A stretch of 64,000 bases of DNA, taken from positions 1-64,000 of the forward strand of contig DASXWQ010000094.1 in NCBI GenBank assembly GCA_036503555.1, read 5' to 3'. Below are positions 34,221 to 42,818 of the stretch, piece after piece. The first letter of the stretch is position 1, and each line of letters opens with the position of its first letter. The stretch comes from Actinocatenispora sp036503555 (GTDB lineage: Bacteria > Actinomycetota > Actinomycetes > Mycobacteriales > Micromonosporaceae). A program made the translations under genes and the position numbers. The notes below the pieces were generated by a model. The model was given only the letters and a program-made list of their open reading frames with translations. It searched no databases and had not been told where the DNA came from.

Positions 34221-34768
34221 GGCTCAAGCTTGCTCGTCACGAGGCGGTCGAGCGAATCCGCCGTCAGCGCCGTCCCGTTGTACGTCTCGACCAGCGCGCC
34301 GTGCCCGTCCACCAGCAGCGTCACCGGCAGCGCCGTCCGGTCGACACCGGACAGCAGGCGCTTGTCCGGGTCGTACAGCGTGGGCAGCGTCACCTTCGCG
34401 TCCTGGGCGAACGACAGGCCCGCGCCGCGGGTGTCGCGGGTGTCGACGGTGAGTACGACGACGTCGGGGTGCTGCTTCGCGTACCGCTGGATCTCGGGCA
34501 GCTCCGCCCGGCACGGGCCGCACCAGGACGCCCACAGGTTGATCACCGTCGGCTTCCCGTACGCCCGGGCGAGCGGCACCGACCGCCCGCCGGTGAAGCA
34601 GGTCAGCGTCACGTCCGGCAGGGTGTGCGCGCCGGTCGCCGGCCCGGTCGCGGCCGGGCACCTCTCGAACCAGGCCGGCTCGGCGCTGCGTTTCGCCTTC
34701 GGCGCCGCGTCGGTACCGCAGCCGGCGAGCAGCACGAGTGCCGCGAACGCCACGAGCAGCGGTCTCAC
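34217..34768 (-). CDS. TlpA/ResA-like thiol-disulfide lipoprotein
   Basis: This 183-residue lipoprotein has a lipobox ending LLAGC (Cys17) and a thioredoxin fold with the active site WCGPC (Cys83, Cys86) after INLWAS, plus the cis-Pro in TALPVTLL. It acts in extracytoplasmic thiol-disulfide exchange, for example cytochrome c maturation or protein reduction. It corresponds by position to Rv3673c. Start and stop overlap both neighbours by GTGA. Confidence 0.93.
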   Translation of the reverse strand: MRPLLVAFAALVLLAGCGTDAAPKAKRSAEPAWFERCPAATGPATGAHTLPDVTLTCFTGGRSVPLARAYGKPTVINLWASWCGPCRAELPEIQRYAKQHPDVVVLTVDTRDTRGAGLSFAQDAKVTLPTLYDPDKRLLSGVDRTALPVTLLVDGHGALVETYNGTALTADSLDRLVTSKLEP

Positions 34769-35520
34769 GGCTGGGGCGCCCCGACCGCGGCGGCCAGCTC
34801 CGCCACCCGCGGGCCCTTGAGGAGCTTCGCGGCGACCGCCTTGTCCGTCGGCCCCGTCCCGTACGACGGGCAGAGGCTGGCGAGGGTGCAGGCGCCGCAG
34901 GCCGGCTTACGGGCGTGGCAGACCCGCCGGCCGTGGAAGATCACCCGGTGCGACAGCATCGTCCAGTCGCGCTTGTCGAACAGCTCGCCGATCGCGAACT
35001 CGATCTTCACCGGGTCGGTCTCGCCGGTCCACGCCCAGCGCTGCACGAGCCGGGAGAAATGGGTGTCCACGGTGATTCCCGGGACGTCGAACGCGTTGCC
35101 GAGGATCACGTTCGCCGTCTTGCGTCCCATCCCGGGCAGCGTGACCAGCTCGTCCAGCGTGTCCGGTACCTGCCCGTCGAACCGCTCGACGAGCGCGGCG
35201 CCCAGTTTGACCAACGCGGTCGTCTTGTTGCGGTAGAAGCCGGTCGGCCGGATCATCTCCTCCAGCTCGGCCCGGTCGGCGCCCGCGTAGTCGGCGGCCG
35301 TGGGATAGCGCGCGAACAGCTTCGGGGTGACCTCGTTGACCTTCTTGTCCGTGCACTGCGCGGACAGGATCGTCGCGACGGCAAGCTGCAACGGGTTCTC
35401 GGAGTCCAGCTCGATGTGCGCATCGGGATGCGTCTCGGCGAGGATCCGGTTCATCCGCCGGGCGCGGCGCTTGCGCGCCAGCGGGCTCTCCACCCCGGCC
35501 GTGGTCGTCTCACGCGTCAC
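34765..35520 (-). CDS. nth: Endonuclease III
   Basis: This 251-residue base-excision repair glycosylase/AP lyase removes oxidised pyrimidines. The helix-hairpin-helix LPGMGRKTANV carries the catalytic Lys134, and Asp152 lies in VDTHFSRL. The 4Fe-4S cluster Cys residues are 201, 208, 211 and 217 (C-x6-C-x2-C-x5-C). GTG 35520 is chosen by family length. Its stop overlaps the TlpA-like gene. It is divergent from a Gfo/Idh/MocA gene with 93 nt between. Confidence 0.96.
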   Translation of the reverse strand: MTRETTTAGVESPLARKRRARRMNRILAETHPDAHIELDSENPLQLAVATILSAQCTDKKVNEVTPKLFARYPTAADYAGADRAELEEMIRPTGFYRNKTTALVKLGAALVERFDGQVPDTLDELVTLPGMGRKTANVILGNAFDVPGITVDTHFSRLVQRWAWTGETDPVKIEFAIGELFDKRDWTMLSHRVIFHGRRVCHARKPACGACTLASLCPSYGTGPTDKAVAAKLLKGPRVAELAAAVGAPQP

Positions 35521-35613
35521 CTGGCGAGCGTACGTCGAGCGACCGGCGGCCCCGCGGCGGATCCTGGGACGGGGGTTCCGTTCCGGTCGGGTACACAAGT
35601 AGCGTCGGTCCTC

Positions 35614-36930
35614 GTGTCCTCACCTGATCTCGTACGGTCGCCGCGGCAGGACGCCCGTCGGCCGGTCACCATCGCCGTCGTCGGCGCCGGCGCCCGCGGC
35701 ACCGGATACGCGCAGTGGGCGCTGGAGCACCCGGACCGCGCCACGGTCGTCGCCGTCGCCGAGCCCCGCGACGTACGCCGGGCGCGGTTCGCCGACACGC
35801 ACTCGATCGCCCCGGAGAACGTCTTCGCCGACTGGCAGTCGCTGGCCGCCGGACCCCGGGTCGCCGACGCGGTCATGATCTGCACCCAGGACCAGATGCA
35901 CACCGAGCCGGTGCTGGCCCTCACCAAGGCCGGGTACCACGTGATGGTCGAGAAGCCGATGGCGCCGACCGAGGCGGAGTGCCGGCAGATCGTCGCCGCC
36001 GCCGAGTCGGCCGGTGTGGTGTTCGCGGTCGGCCACGTCATGCGGTACACGCCGTACACGCGGGCGTTGAAGGAGGTCGTCGACTCCGGCGTGCTCGGCG
36101 ACATCATGAGCGTGCAGCACCTGGAGCCGGTCGGCTTCTGGCACCAGGCCCACTCGTACGTGCGGGGCAACTGGCGCCGCGAGGACGAGTCCAGTTTCAT
36201 GCTGATGTCGAAGTCGTGTCACGACATCGACTGGCTGCAGTACGTGCTGGGCGAGCCGCCGACGAAGGTGTCGAGCTTCGGCCGGCTGTCGCACTTCCGC
36301 CCGGAGAACAAGCCGGCCGGCGCGGCGGACCGGTGCCTCGACTGCTCCGTCGAGTCGACCTGCCCCTACTCGGCGAAGCGTTTCTACTTCGACCGGTTGG
36401 TGCAGGGCAACACCGGCTGGCCGGTGGACGTGCTGATCGAGGAGTACACCGCCGACGCGCTCGGCGACGCGCTGCGCACCGGCCCGTACGGTCGCTGCGT
36501 GTACTCCTGCGACAACGACGTGGTCGACCACCAGGTGGTGAACATGGAGTTCGCGTCGGGCGCGACGGGCGTGTTCACGATGACCGCGTTCACCGAGCAG
36601 AGCGACCGCGAGACGAAGCTGTTCGGTACGCACGGCCAGCTCACCGGCGACGGCGTCACGATCGACGTGTACGACTTCCTCACCGGCACGCACCGTACGG
36701 TCGATCCGGCGACGGTCGGGGACATGACGGCGGGTGGTGGGCACGGCGGCGGCGACGCCGGGCTCATGGACTCGTTCGTGGCGGCGGTGGCGGCCGGTGA
36801 CTCGGCCCGCGTCTCGTCCGGCCCCCGCGAGTCGCTGACCAGCCACCTCACCGTGTTCGCCGCGGAGCGGGCGCGCCGCAACGGCACCGTCGAGCAGGTA
36901 CTCCCGCCGCTGGAGCTCGTCACCGGCTGA
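35614..36930 (+). CDS. Gfo/Idh/MocA family oxidoreductase
   Basis: This 438-residue NAD(P)-dependent sugar or cyclitol oxidoreductase has a Rossmann motif (VVGAGARGTGYA) and EKPMAPT, the conserved substrate-site Lys-Pro. A Cys-bearing insertion (CLDCSVESTCPYSAKR) occurs in one subgroup of the family. No signal peptide is seen. It precedes an ABC importer on the same strand, 251 nt upstream, so its substrate is likely the imported compound or a derivative. GTG 35614 is the probable start. Confidence 0.9.
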   Translation: MSSPDLVRSPRQDARRPVTIAVVGAGARGTGYAQWALEHPDRATVVAVAEPRDVRRARFADTHSIAPENVFADWQSLAAGPRVADAVMICTQDQMHTEPVLALTKAGYHVMVEKPMAPTEAECRQIVAAAESAGVVFAVGHVMRYTPYTRALKEVVDSGVLGDIMSVQHLEPVGFWHQAHSYVRGNWRREDESSFMLMSKSCHDIDWLQYVLGEPPTKVSSFGRLSHFRPENKPAGAADRCLDCSVESTCPYSAKRFYFDRLVQGNTGWPVDVLIEEYTADALGDALRTGPYGRCVYSCDNDVVDHQVVNMEFASGATGVFTMTAFTEQSDRETKLFGTHGQLTGDGVTIDVYDFLTGTHRTVDPATVGDMTAGGGHGGGDAGLMDSFVAAVAAGDSARVSSGPRESLTSHLTVFAAERARRNGTVEQVLPPLELVTG

Positions 36931-37064
36931 CCGCGGCACCGGTCGCGAGAGTCGTTCCTGAGCCGTCTGGTGGGGTACGCCCCGCCGGGCGGCTTTCGGC
37001 TGTCCGCACTCGGGTTGACCGTCGCCGATCTGGTGCTCGGCAGGTCTTGCCCACCAGGACACAC

Positions 37065-37103
37065 GATGTTAACTTTTCGCGATCACAACGGTTTCTGATG
37101 TTA
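37065..37103 (+). promoter_or_regulatory. AT-rich promoter/operator region of the ABC importer
   Basis: Within a locally AT-rich patch the 7-mer GATGTTA occurs twice (37065-37071 and 37097-37103), 32 nt apart, about three helical turns. It lies 79 nt before the first permease start and looks like a binding site for a sugar-type regulator. No regulator gene is adjacent. Confidence 0.4.
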
Positions 37104-37181
37104 GAAATCTCAGTGGGCTGTCCGGATGGGGCGGCCCACCACGTCGGTCCGGACCGTTTCAGGCGCACACGGAGGCATCGC

Positions 37182-38144
37182 ATGGCAGCGGTTGACGCCC
37201 GGGCCGACTCCCGGCCCCGTGACGGCGGTGCACCGCCCGCCGCCAGCCGGGTCCGAACCCGCCGTCACCGCCGGCACCTGCGCGAGTACCTGCTGTTCCT
37301 CGCGTTCATCGTGCCGAACTTCTTCTTCGTGCTGACGTTCGCGTACTGGCCGGTGGTCTACAACGCGTACCTGAGCCTGACGAGCTGGAACATGCTCGCC
37401 CCGGTGAAGGAGTTCGTCGGGCTCGACAACTACGTCGACCTGTTCACCGACCCGGACTTCCTCGCCACGCTGCGGATCACGGTCGTCTTCGTGGTCGGGA
37501 TCGTACTGGGCAGCCTGGTGCTCGGCCTCGCGGTCGCCGTCCTGCTCAACCAGAAGATCCGCGGCCGCGGCTTCGTCCGCACCATGTCGTTCGCCCCGCA
37601 CATCCTGTCCGGCGCGGCGGTCGGCACGATCTGGCTGTTCGTCTTCGACCCGAACTACGGGCTGCTGCGACCGGTGTTCGCCGCGTTCGGCGCCGACTCG
37701 CCGAACTGGATGACCAGTACGACGTGGGCCCTGCCCGGCCTGATCATCGTGTACCTCTGGAAGAACATGGGCTTCATCGCCACCGTCTACCTCGCGGGCC
37801 TGCAGAACGTGCCGCGCGACCTGTACGAGGCGGCGGAGCTCGACGGGGCCGGCGCGTGGACGACGTTCCGGAAGATCACGTTCCCGATGCTGTCGCCGGT
37901 CACGTTCTTCCTCGTGATCACCACGACGATCGGCACGTTCCAGGCGTTCGACGTACTGGCGCTGATGACGGCGGGCGGGCCGGGCAGCTCGACGACGACG
38001 CTGAGCTGGTTCATCTACCAGCAGGCGTTCAAGGCGTTCGACGCGGGACACGCCGCCGCCGGCGCCATGATCATGTTCGTTGTCCTCATCATCATCACCG
38101 CGTTGCAGGCCCGGTTCCTCGAACGGAAGGTGCACTACCGGTGA
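37182..38144 (+). CDS. Carbohydrate ABC transporter permease, UgpA/MalF type
   Basis: This 320-residue inner-membrane permease has six predicted helices and the CUT1-family EAA loop (LYEAAELDGAGAWTTFRKI) that docks to the ATPase. The N-terminal helix is YLLFLAFIVPNFFFVLTFAY. ATG 37182 follows GGAGG at 6 nt. It is the first gene of permease-permease-binding protein-GDPD. The ATPase is not in the cluster; a shared MsiK/UgpC-type ATPase coded elsewhere is usual in actinomycetes. Confidence 0.94.
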   Translation: MAAVDARADSRPRDGGAPPAASRVRTRRHRRHLREYLLFLAFIVPNFFFVLTFAYWPVVYNAYLSLTSWNMLAPVKEFVGLDNYVDLFTDPDFLATLRITVVFVVGIVLGSLVLGLAVAVLLNQKIRGRGFVRTMSFAPHILSGAAVGTIWLFVFDPNYGLLRPVFAAFGADSPNWMTSTTWALPGLIIVYLWKNMGFIATVYLAGLQNVPRDLYEAAELDGAGAWTTFRKITFPMLSPVTFFLVITTTIGTFQAFDVLALMTAGGPGSSTTTLSWFIYQQAFKAFDAGHAAAGAMIMFVVLIIITALQARFLERKVHYR

Positions 38145-39010
38145 CGACCTCCACTGTGGACAGTCCGGTGCGGACGAACGGGCCGCGCCGCGGACGCGCC
38201 GGCCGCGTCGGCCGGTACGTGCTGCTCGTCGTGCTCGCCTGCGTCGTGCTCGGCCCGCTCTACTGGCTGGCGTCGTCCGCGCTGAAACAAAACGCCGACA
38301 TCTACACGTACCCGCCGACGTGGATCCCCACGCACCTGCGCTGGGCGAACTTCGTCGACGCGTGGCACGCCGCGCCGTTCGACCGTTTCTTCCTCAACTC
38401 CCTGATCGTCACCTCCATCGGTACGGTCGGCGAGATGCTGTGCGCGACCTTCTGCGCGTACGCGTTCGCGTTCCTGCGGTTCCCGCTCAAGAAGGTGCTG
38501 TTCGGGGTGCTGCTCGGCGCGATGATGGTGCCCGGCCACGTCACGCTGCTGCCCAACTACCTGACGATCTCCGACCTCGGCTGGATCAACACGTACCCGG
38601 GGCTGATCGTGCCGGGACTCGGCTCCGTGTTCGCCACTTTCCTGCTGCGCCAACACATGCTGACGCTCCCCGGCGAGATCATGGACGCCGCCAAGGTGGA
38701 CGGCGCGGGCCACCTGCGCACCATGTTCCGCGTCGTACTCCCGCTGTCGCGGCCGATGCTCGTCACCGCCGGCGTCATCACGTTGGTGGGCAAGTGGAAC
38801 GACTTCATCTGGCCGCTCATCGTCACCAACTCGACGAACATGCGCACCGTCCCCATCGGCCTGCTGTTCCTGAAGACCCAGGAGGGCTACAACAACTGGG
38901 GAGCGATCATGGCCGCCACCGTACTGGTCGTGTTGCCGGTACTCGTCGTCTTCTTCTTCGCACAACGCCAGATCGTGGCCGGCCTCACCCAGGGCGCCAC
39001 GAAGGGCTGA
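38141..39010 (+). CDS. Carbohydrate ABC transporter permease, UgpE/MalG type
   Basis: This 289-residue second permease subunit has the EAA loop (EIMDAAKVDGAGHLRTMFRV) and ends TQGATKG, typical of MalG/UgpE proteins (usually GAxKG). Six helices are expected. The GTG start overlaps the previous stop by 4 nt. The two permeases would form the membrane channel of a CUT1 importer. Confidence 0.94.
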   Translation: MTTSTVDSPVRTNGPRRGRAGRVGRYVLLVVLACVVLGPLYWLASSALKQNADIYTYPPTWIPTHLRWANFVDAWHAAPFDRFFLNSLIVTSIGTVGEMLCATFCAYAFAFLRFPLKKVLFGVLLGAMMVPGHVTLLPNYLTISDLGWINTYPGLIVPGLGSVFATFLLRQHMLTLPGEIMDAAKVDGAGHLRTMFRVVLPLSRPMLVTAGVITLVGKWNDFIWPLIVTNSTNMRTVPIGLLFLKTQEGYNNWGAIMAATVLVVLPVLVVFFFAQRQIVAGLTQGATKG

Positions 39011-39075
39011 CCCGCACCGTCCACACAGCACACACCCCCTCGACACCGCTTGCGGTACAAGGAATGGAGAGCACC

Positions 39076-40434
39076 ATGGTTGCTCGCGTACCCCTGAGCC
39101 GGCGTTCGCTGCTCGCCGCCACCGGCGGCGCCGCGCTCGCCCTCACCCCCCTCGCGTGCGGCGGCGGTGGCAGCGGCGGCAACGGGTTCGCCCAGGCCGC
39201 CGGCGACAAGGTCCCCTCGCAGTACGCCAAGCGCACCCGCGTCGTCGTCTGGCACGCGTACGCCGACATCCCCGGCAACGCCCTCGCCACTCTGGCGAAG
39301 AAGTTCAACGAGTCGCAGAAGGACGTGTACGTCGAGGTCCAGTTCCAGGGCAGCTACGACGAGTGCGCGCAGAAGGTCACCGCCGCCGTCCAGGCGAAGA
39401 AGATCCCGGACCTCGTCACGTTCTCCGAGGTCAACTGGCACAACTTCTACCTCAACGACCTGCTCGAACCGCTCGACGGCTACTTCGGCTCCGGGTTGAA
39501 GAAGTCCGACTACAACCAGAAGCTGCTGAACGAGGGCGTCCTCAAGGACAAGCTGTGGTGGCTGCCGCTCGCCCGGTCGACGCCGATCTTCTACTACAAC
39601 AAGACGCTCTTCCACAAGGCGGGACTGCCCGACCGAGGCCCCAAGGACTGGGACGAGTGGTACGGCTGGACCAAGCAGCTCAAGGGCCTCAAGGTCAAGG
39701 GCAAGCAGGTCAGGGCGGAGGCGTACCAGAAGATCGACGGCGACTGGCAGTTCCAGGGATCGGTGTGGCAGTGGGGCGGCGCCTACTCCAACGGCCTGGA
39801 CGTGACGATCGACCAGGACCCGGCCGTGGCCGCCGGTGAGTGGCAGCGCAAGCTGGTCTTCACCGACAAGATGGCGTACATGGCCGACAGCCCCAGCGTC
39901 GACTTCCAGAACCAGCTCATCGCCACCCTCGTCACCTCCACCGGCGGCCTGCGCGGCATGACCGAAGCCGCGCAGAAGGGCGGCTGGGAGGTCGGCACCG
40001 CGTTCGTGCCCGGCAACGAGAAGCAGGTCGTACCGACCGGCGGCGGCGGTTTCGGCATCCTGTCGTACTCGCCGAAGGACCGGAAGGAAGCGGCCTGGAA
40101 GTTCATCGAGTTCGTCGGCAAGCCGGCCAACTCGGCGTACTGGACGGTGCAGACCGGCTACCTGCCCGTCATCGAGGCCGCCAAGCAGGAGGCGGACCTT
40201 GCGAAGCTGCTCGCCGACAACCCCAACTTCTCCACCGCCGTGAAGCAGCTCGACATCGTACGCAAGGAGGACGAGGTGCGGCTGATGGTGCCGAACGCCA
40301 ACATCCTCATCTACACCGGCCTGCAGAAGATCTGGACCAACAACCAGCCGGCCAAGCAGGTGTTCACCGACGTGGCCGGGCAGATCCGCAAGGCAACCGA
40401 CAAGGTACGGAAGAACATCGAGAAGCATGTCTGA
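39076..40434 (+). CDS. Extracellular solute-binding lipoprotein, UgpB-like
   Basis: This 452-residue substrate-binding protein has a twin-arginine signal (SRRSLLAATGG) ending in a lipobox (LTPLAC), so it is probably exported folded and lipid-anchored. The body (WHAYADIPGNALATLAKKFN) is the bacterial family 1 binding-protein fold. The presence of a glycerophosphodiester phosphodiesterase gene overlapping its 3' end points to sn-glycerol-3-phosphate or glycerophosphodiesters as ligands, as in Ugp systems; sugars remain possible. ATG 39076 has GGAGAG; ATG 39064 is too near its site. Confidence 0.92.
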   Translation: MVARVPLSRRSLLAATGGAALALTPLACGGGGSGGNGFAQAAGDKVPSQYAKRTRVVVWHAYADIPGNALATLAKKFNESQKDVYVEVQFQGSYDECAQKVTAAVQAKKIPDLVTFSEVNWHNFYLNDLLEPLDGYFGSGLKKSDYNQKLLNEGVLKDKLWWLPLARSTPIFYYNKTLFHKAGLPDRGPKDWDEWYGWTKQLKGLKVKGKQVRAEAYQKIDGDWQFQGSVWQWGGAYSNGLDVTIDQDPAVAAGEWQRKLVFTDKMAYMADSPSVDFQNQLIATLVTSTGGLRGMTEAAQKGGWEVGTAFVPGNEKQVVPTGGGGFGILSYSPKDRKEAAWKFIEFVGKPANSAYWTVQTGYLPVIEAAKQEADLAKLLADNPNFSTAVKQLDIVRKEDEVRLMVPNANILIYTGLQKIWTNNQPAKQVFTDVAGQIRKATDKVRKNIEKHV

Positions 40435-41110
40435 GTTTCCGGTCCGGGTCATCGGGCACCGCGGCGTCGTCGGGTCCGAGCCGGAGAACACCCTGCGCTC
40501 GTTCGTACGGGCGGAAACCGTTGGCGCGGACGAGATCGAGCTGGACATCCGGGTCTCCGCCGACGGGCACCTCGTGGTCGTGCACGACGCGACGGTCGAC
40601 CGCACCACGTCCGGTACCGGTGAGGTCGCCGGGCTGACGCTGGCCGAGCTGCGCGCCCTCGACGCGGGGCTCGGCGAGCACGTCCCGACGTACGAGGAGG
40701 TGCTCGCGGCGGTCGCGCTGCCGATCCAGACCGAGATCAAGGTGCTGTCCGCGGTACGCCCCTTCGCCGAGCTGGTGCGCCGGCTCGGCGTCGCGGAGCG
40801 CGTCACCGCCGCGTCGCACTCGGCGGAGATCGTCGCCGCCGTACGCGACGAGCTGCCCGAGGTGCCCCGCACGCTGATCCTGCCGCGGTCCCCGGCGGAC
40901 TCGGTGGACCAGGCGCGGGCGGTCGGCGCGACCTGGCTCGCGCTGGGGCTCGCCGATCTCACCGAGGCGCTGGTGGACAAGGTGCACGACGCCGGCATCC
41001 GCATCGACGCGTGGCCGGTCGGGGACGCCGACCGGCTCGCCCGCGCGGTGTCGCTCGGTGTCTACTCCGTGACCACCGACCACGCCGACCAGATCCGCAC
41101 CTGGCTCTGA
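40427..41110 (+). CDS. Glycerophosphodiester phosphodiesterase
   Basis: This 227-residue GDPD hydrolyses glycerophosphodiesters to glycerol-3-phosphate and an alcohol. It has the catalytic GHRG, EPENT, ELDIR and VVHDATVDRTT motifs and the later QTEIK. No signal peptide is present, so it acts in the cytoplasm, like UgpQ. Its ATG overlaps the binding-protein gene by 8 nt, which ties it to the importer. A terminator follows. Confidence 0.95.
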   Translation: MSEFPVRVIGHRGVVGSEPENTLRSFVRAETVGADEIELDIRVSADGHLVVVHDATVDRTTSGTGEVAGLTLAELRALDAGLGEHVPTYEEVLAAVALPIQTEIKVLSAVRPFAELVRRLGVAERVTAASHSAEIVAAVRDELPEVPRTLILPRSPADSVDQARAVGATWLALGLADLTEALVDKVHDAGIRIDAWPVGDADRLARAVSLGVYSVTTDHADQIRTWL

Positions 41111-41118
41111 ACTCGCGC

Positions 41119-41142
41119 GGGGGCACCACGACAGGTGCCCCC
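41119..41142. terminator. Bidirectional hairpin terminator
   Basis: A perfect 9-bp stem (GGGGGCACC / GGTGCCCCC, 6-nt loop) lies between the stops of the convergent GDPD and CbiZ-like genes. Confidence 0.82.
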
Positions 41143-41151
41143 GTACGCGCC

Positions 41152-41850
41152 TCAGCGTGGACGCTCCAGCCAGGCGCGGATTCCGTCGCGTACCGCGGCG
41201 TGCGTCGCGCGCGCGAGCCGGCCACCCCAGCGGGACCGCGGCCCGGCGTACGGTTCACCCGGGTCGCCGGTCGGGCAGTGCACGACGACCGCGTCGCTGG
41301 CCGTGCCCGTCGCCTCGACACCCGCCTCGAACAACGCCTGCGTCTTCGCCTCCGTCGCGGTCACCACGGCGTTGACCAGCGCCGCCGGCGCCAGAGGTAC
41401 CGGGACCGCCACGACGAGGTTGATGGTGCCGGGCCGGTACCGGAGCGTGTCGTACTCGGCGAACGCCGCCGCACGCGGATGGCACGCCGGCAACTCGCGC
41501 CGGAAGTGGTCGTCCGGCGCCGCCGCCCACGCCGGGCTGCTGATCCCGACCGTCGCCGTCACGTGCACGCCGCCGTCGGTGGCCGTGTGGTGCCGGGTGA
41601 CGTCCACCGCGGTCAGCAGGCCGACCCCCGGGCCGCCCAGGCCGAGCGCCGCGGCGATCTCGGCGAGATGGACGTCCGGGTCGCGGCGGGCGTAGTCGAG
41701 CCGCACCGTGGTGTTCAGGATCCAGTGCCGGTCGCCGATCCCGCCGCCGTGTACCGCGGAGGACACGGTCCGTCGCGGCGCCGGGAAACGCCACACCAGC
41801 CCGGGCAGCGGGTGAGCGGCGCAGAGACGCTCGGTCAGCGTGGGGTCCAT
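41152..41850 (-). CDS. cbiZ: Adenosylcobinamide amidohydrolase (CbiZ-like)
   Basis: This 232-residue protein matches the CbiZ family, which removes the aminopropanol tail of adenosylcobinamide so that the corrinoid can be salvaged as cobyrate. The diagnostic stretch is RHWILNTTVRLDYARRDPD; HHTATDGGVHVTATVG and TINLVVAVPVPL follow. No other cobalamin gene or B12 riboswitch is in view. ATG 41850 is used. It is divergent from crp, and Crp could control it, although I see no consensus TGTGA-N6-TCACA site in the 208-nt gap. Confidence 0.85.
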   Translation of the reverse strand: MDPTLTERLCAAHPLPGLVWRFPAPRRTVSSAVHGGGIGDRHWILNTTVRLDYARRDPDVHLAEIAAALGLGGPGVGLLTAVDVTRHHTATDGGVHVTATVGISSPAWAAAPDDHFRRELPACHPRAAAFAEYDTLRYRPGTINLVVAVPVPLAPAALVNAVVTATEAKTQALFEAGVEATGTASDAVVVHCPTGDPGEPYAGPRSRWGGRLARATHAAVRDGIRAWLERPR

Positions 41851-42058
41851 GCGGCCATCATCTCCGTGGACGGGCCCGGCCCCGCGTGCCGGGTGAACTG
41901 GTGATACGGCAAGATCGGTGGTAGACCGGGGCTCGGGGCACAACCCCGTGGCCGGTTTGACCATGAAGCTGACGGCTTATCGACGTTGTGCGTACCTGTG
42001 CGGCGTTCGGGAGCCTAGACTCAACCGCGCAGCGCCGGCTGCGGGGTGGAGGTGCGCG

Positions 42059-42733
42059 ATGGAAGATGTACTGGCACGGGCTGGCCTTTTCCAGGGCGTC
42101 GACCCGGAGGCCGCCGAGGCGCTCGCCAAGGACCTCGAAATCATCGAGGTACGCAAGGGCGACATCGTCTTCACCGAGGGCGAGCCGGGCGACAGCCTCT
42201 ACATCGTCTTGTCCGGCAAGGTGAAGCTGGGCCGCCGGGCCGCCGACGGCCGACAGAACCTCATCGCGATCATGGGGCCGAGCGACATGGTCGGTGAGCT
42301 GTCGCTGTTCGACCCCGGTCCGCGTACGGCGACCGGCACCGCGGTCACCGACCTGCGCCTGGCCCGGCTGCGCAAGGCCGCCCTGCGGCCGTGGCTGACC
42401 AACCGCCCGGAGATCGCCGAGCAGCTCCTGCGGGTCCTGGGCCGCCGACTCCGGCGCACCAACGACGCGCTCGCCGACCTGATCTTCACGGACGTGCCGG
42501 GCCGGGTCGCGAAGAACCTGCTCCAGATGGCGGGCCGCTTCGGCACCCGCGACGGCGGCGTCCTGCGGGTCACGCACGACCTCACCCAGGAGGAGCTGGC
42601 GCAGCTCGTCGGCGCCTCCCGGGAGACCGTCAACAAGGCGCTGGCCGACTTCGCGTCCCGCGGCTGGCTGCGCCTCGACGGCAAGAGCGTCATCATCCTC
42701 GACCCGGAGCGGCTGGCGCGCCGCGCCCGCTAG
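42059..42733 (+). CDS. crp: Crp/Fnr family cAMP-responsive regulator
   Basis: This 224-residue regulator is the apparent orthologue of mycobacterial Rv3676 (Crp), equal in length. The cyclic-nucleotide pocket is GELSLFDPGPRTATGTAV with the Glu and Arg that hold cAMP. The HTH is at the C terminus (GASRETVNKALADF). ATG 42059 follows GGGTGGAGG. A large class III cyclase and a Ser/Thr kinase are coded just downstream on the opposite strand, so signal production and response are neighbours. Confidence 0.96.
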   Translation: MEDVLARAGLFQGVDPEAAEALAKDLEIIEVRKGDIVFTEGEPGDSLYIVLSGKVKLGRRAADGRQNLIAIMGPSDMVGELSLFDPGPRTATGTAVTDLRLARLRKAALRPWLTNRPEIAEQLLRVLGRRLRRTNDALADLIFTDVPGRVAKNLLQMAGRFGTRDGGVLRVTHDLTQEELAQLVGASRETVNKALADFASRGWLRLDGKSVIILDPERLARRAR

Positions 42734-42748
42734 CGGCACCACCGTCGC

Positions 42749-42775
42749 GGCCACCAGGTTCCCGACCTGGTGGCC
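42749..42775. terminator. Bidirectional hairpin terminator
   Basis: A perfect 11-bp stem (GGCCACCAGGT / ACCTGGTGGCC, 5-nt loop) lies between the convergent crp and kinase genes. Confidence 0.85.
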
Positions 42776-42818
42776 TTACGCCGCGCCCGCCCCGGTCTGA
42801 GACCCCGGCGGACGGGCG

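Noticed and set aside
35614..41110. Biosynthetic gene cluster
   Set aside because: An oxidoreductase, transporter and phosphodiesterase alone do not form a specialised-metabolite cluster; no synthase-type enzyme is present.
41851..42058. Cobalamin riboswitch upstream of cbiZ or a Crp site upstream of crp
   Set aside because: I could not find the conserved B12-box blocks or a TGTGA-N6-TCACA palindrome in this gap.
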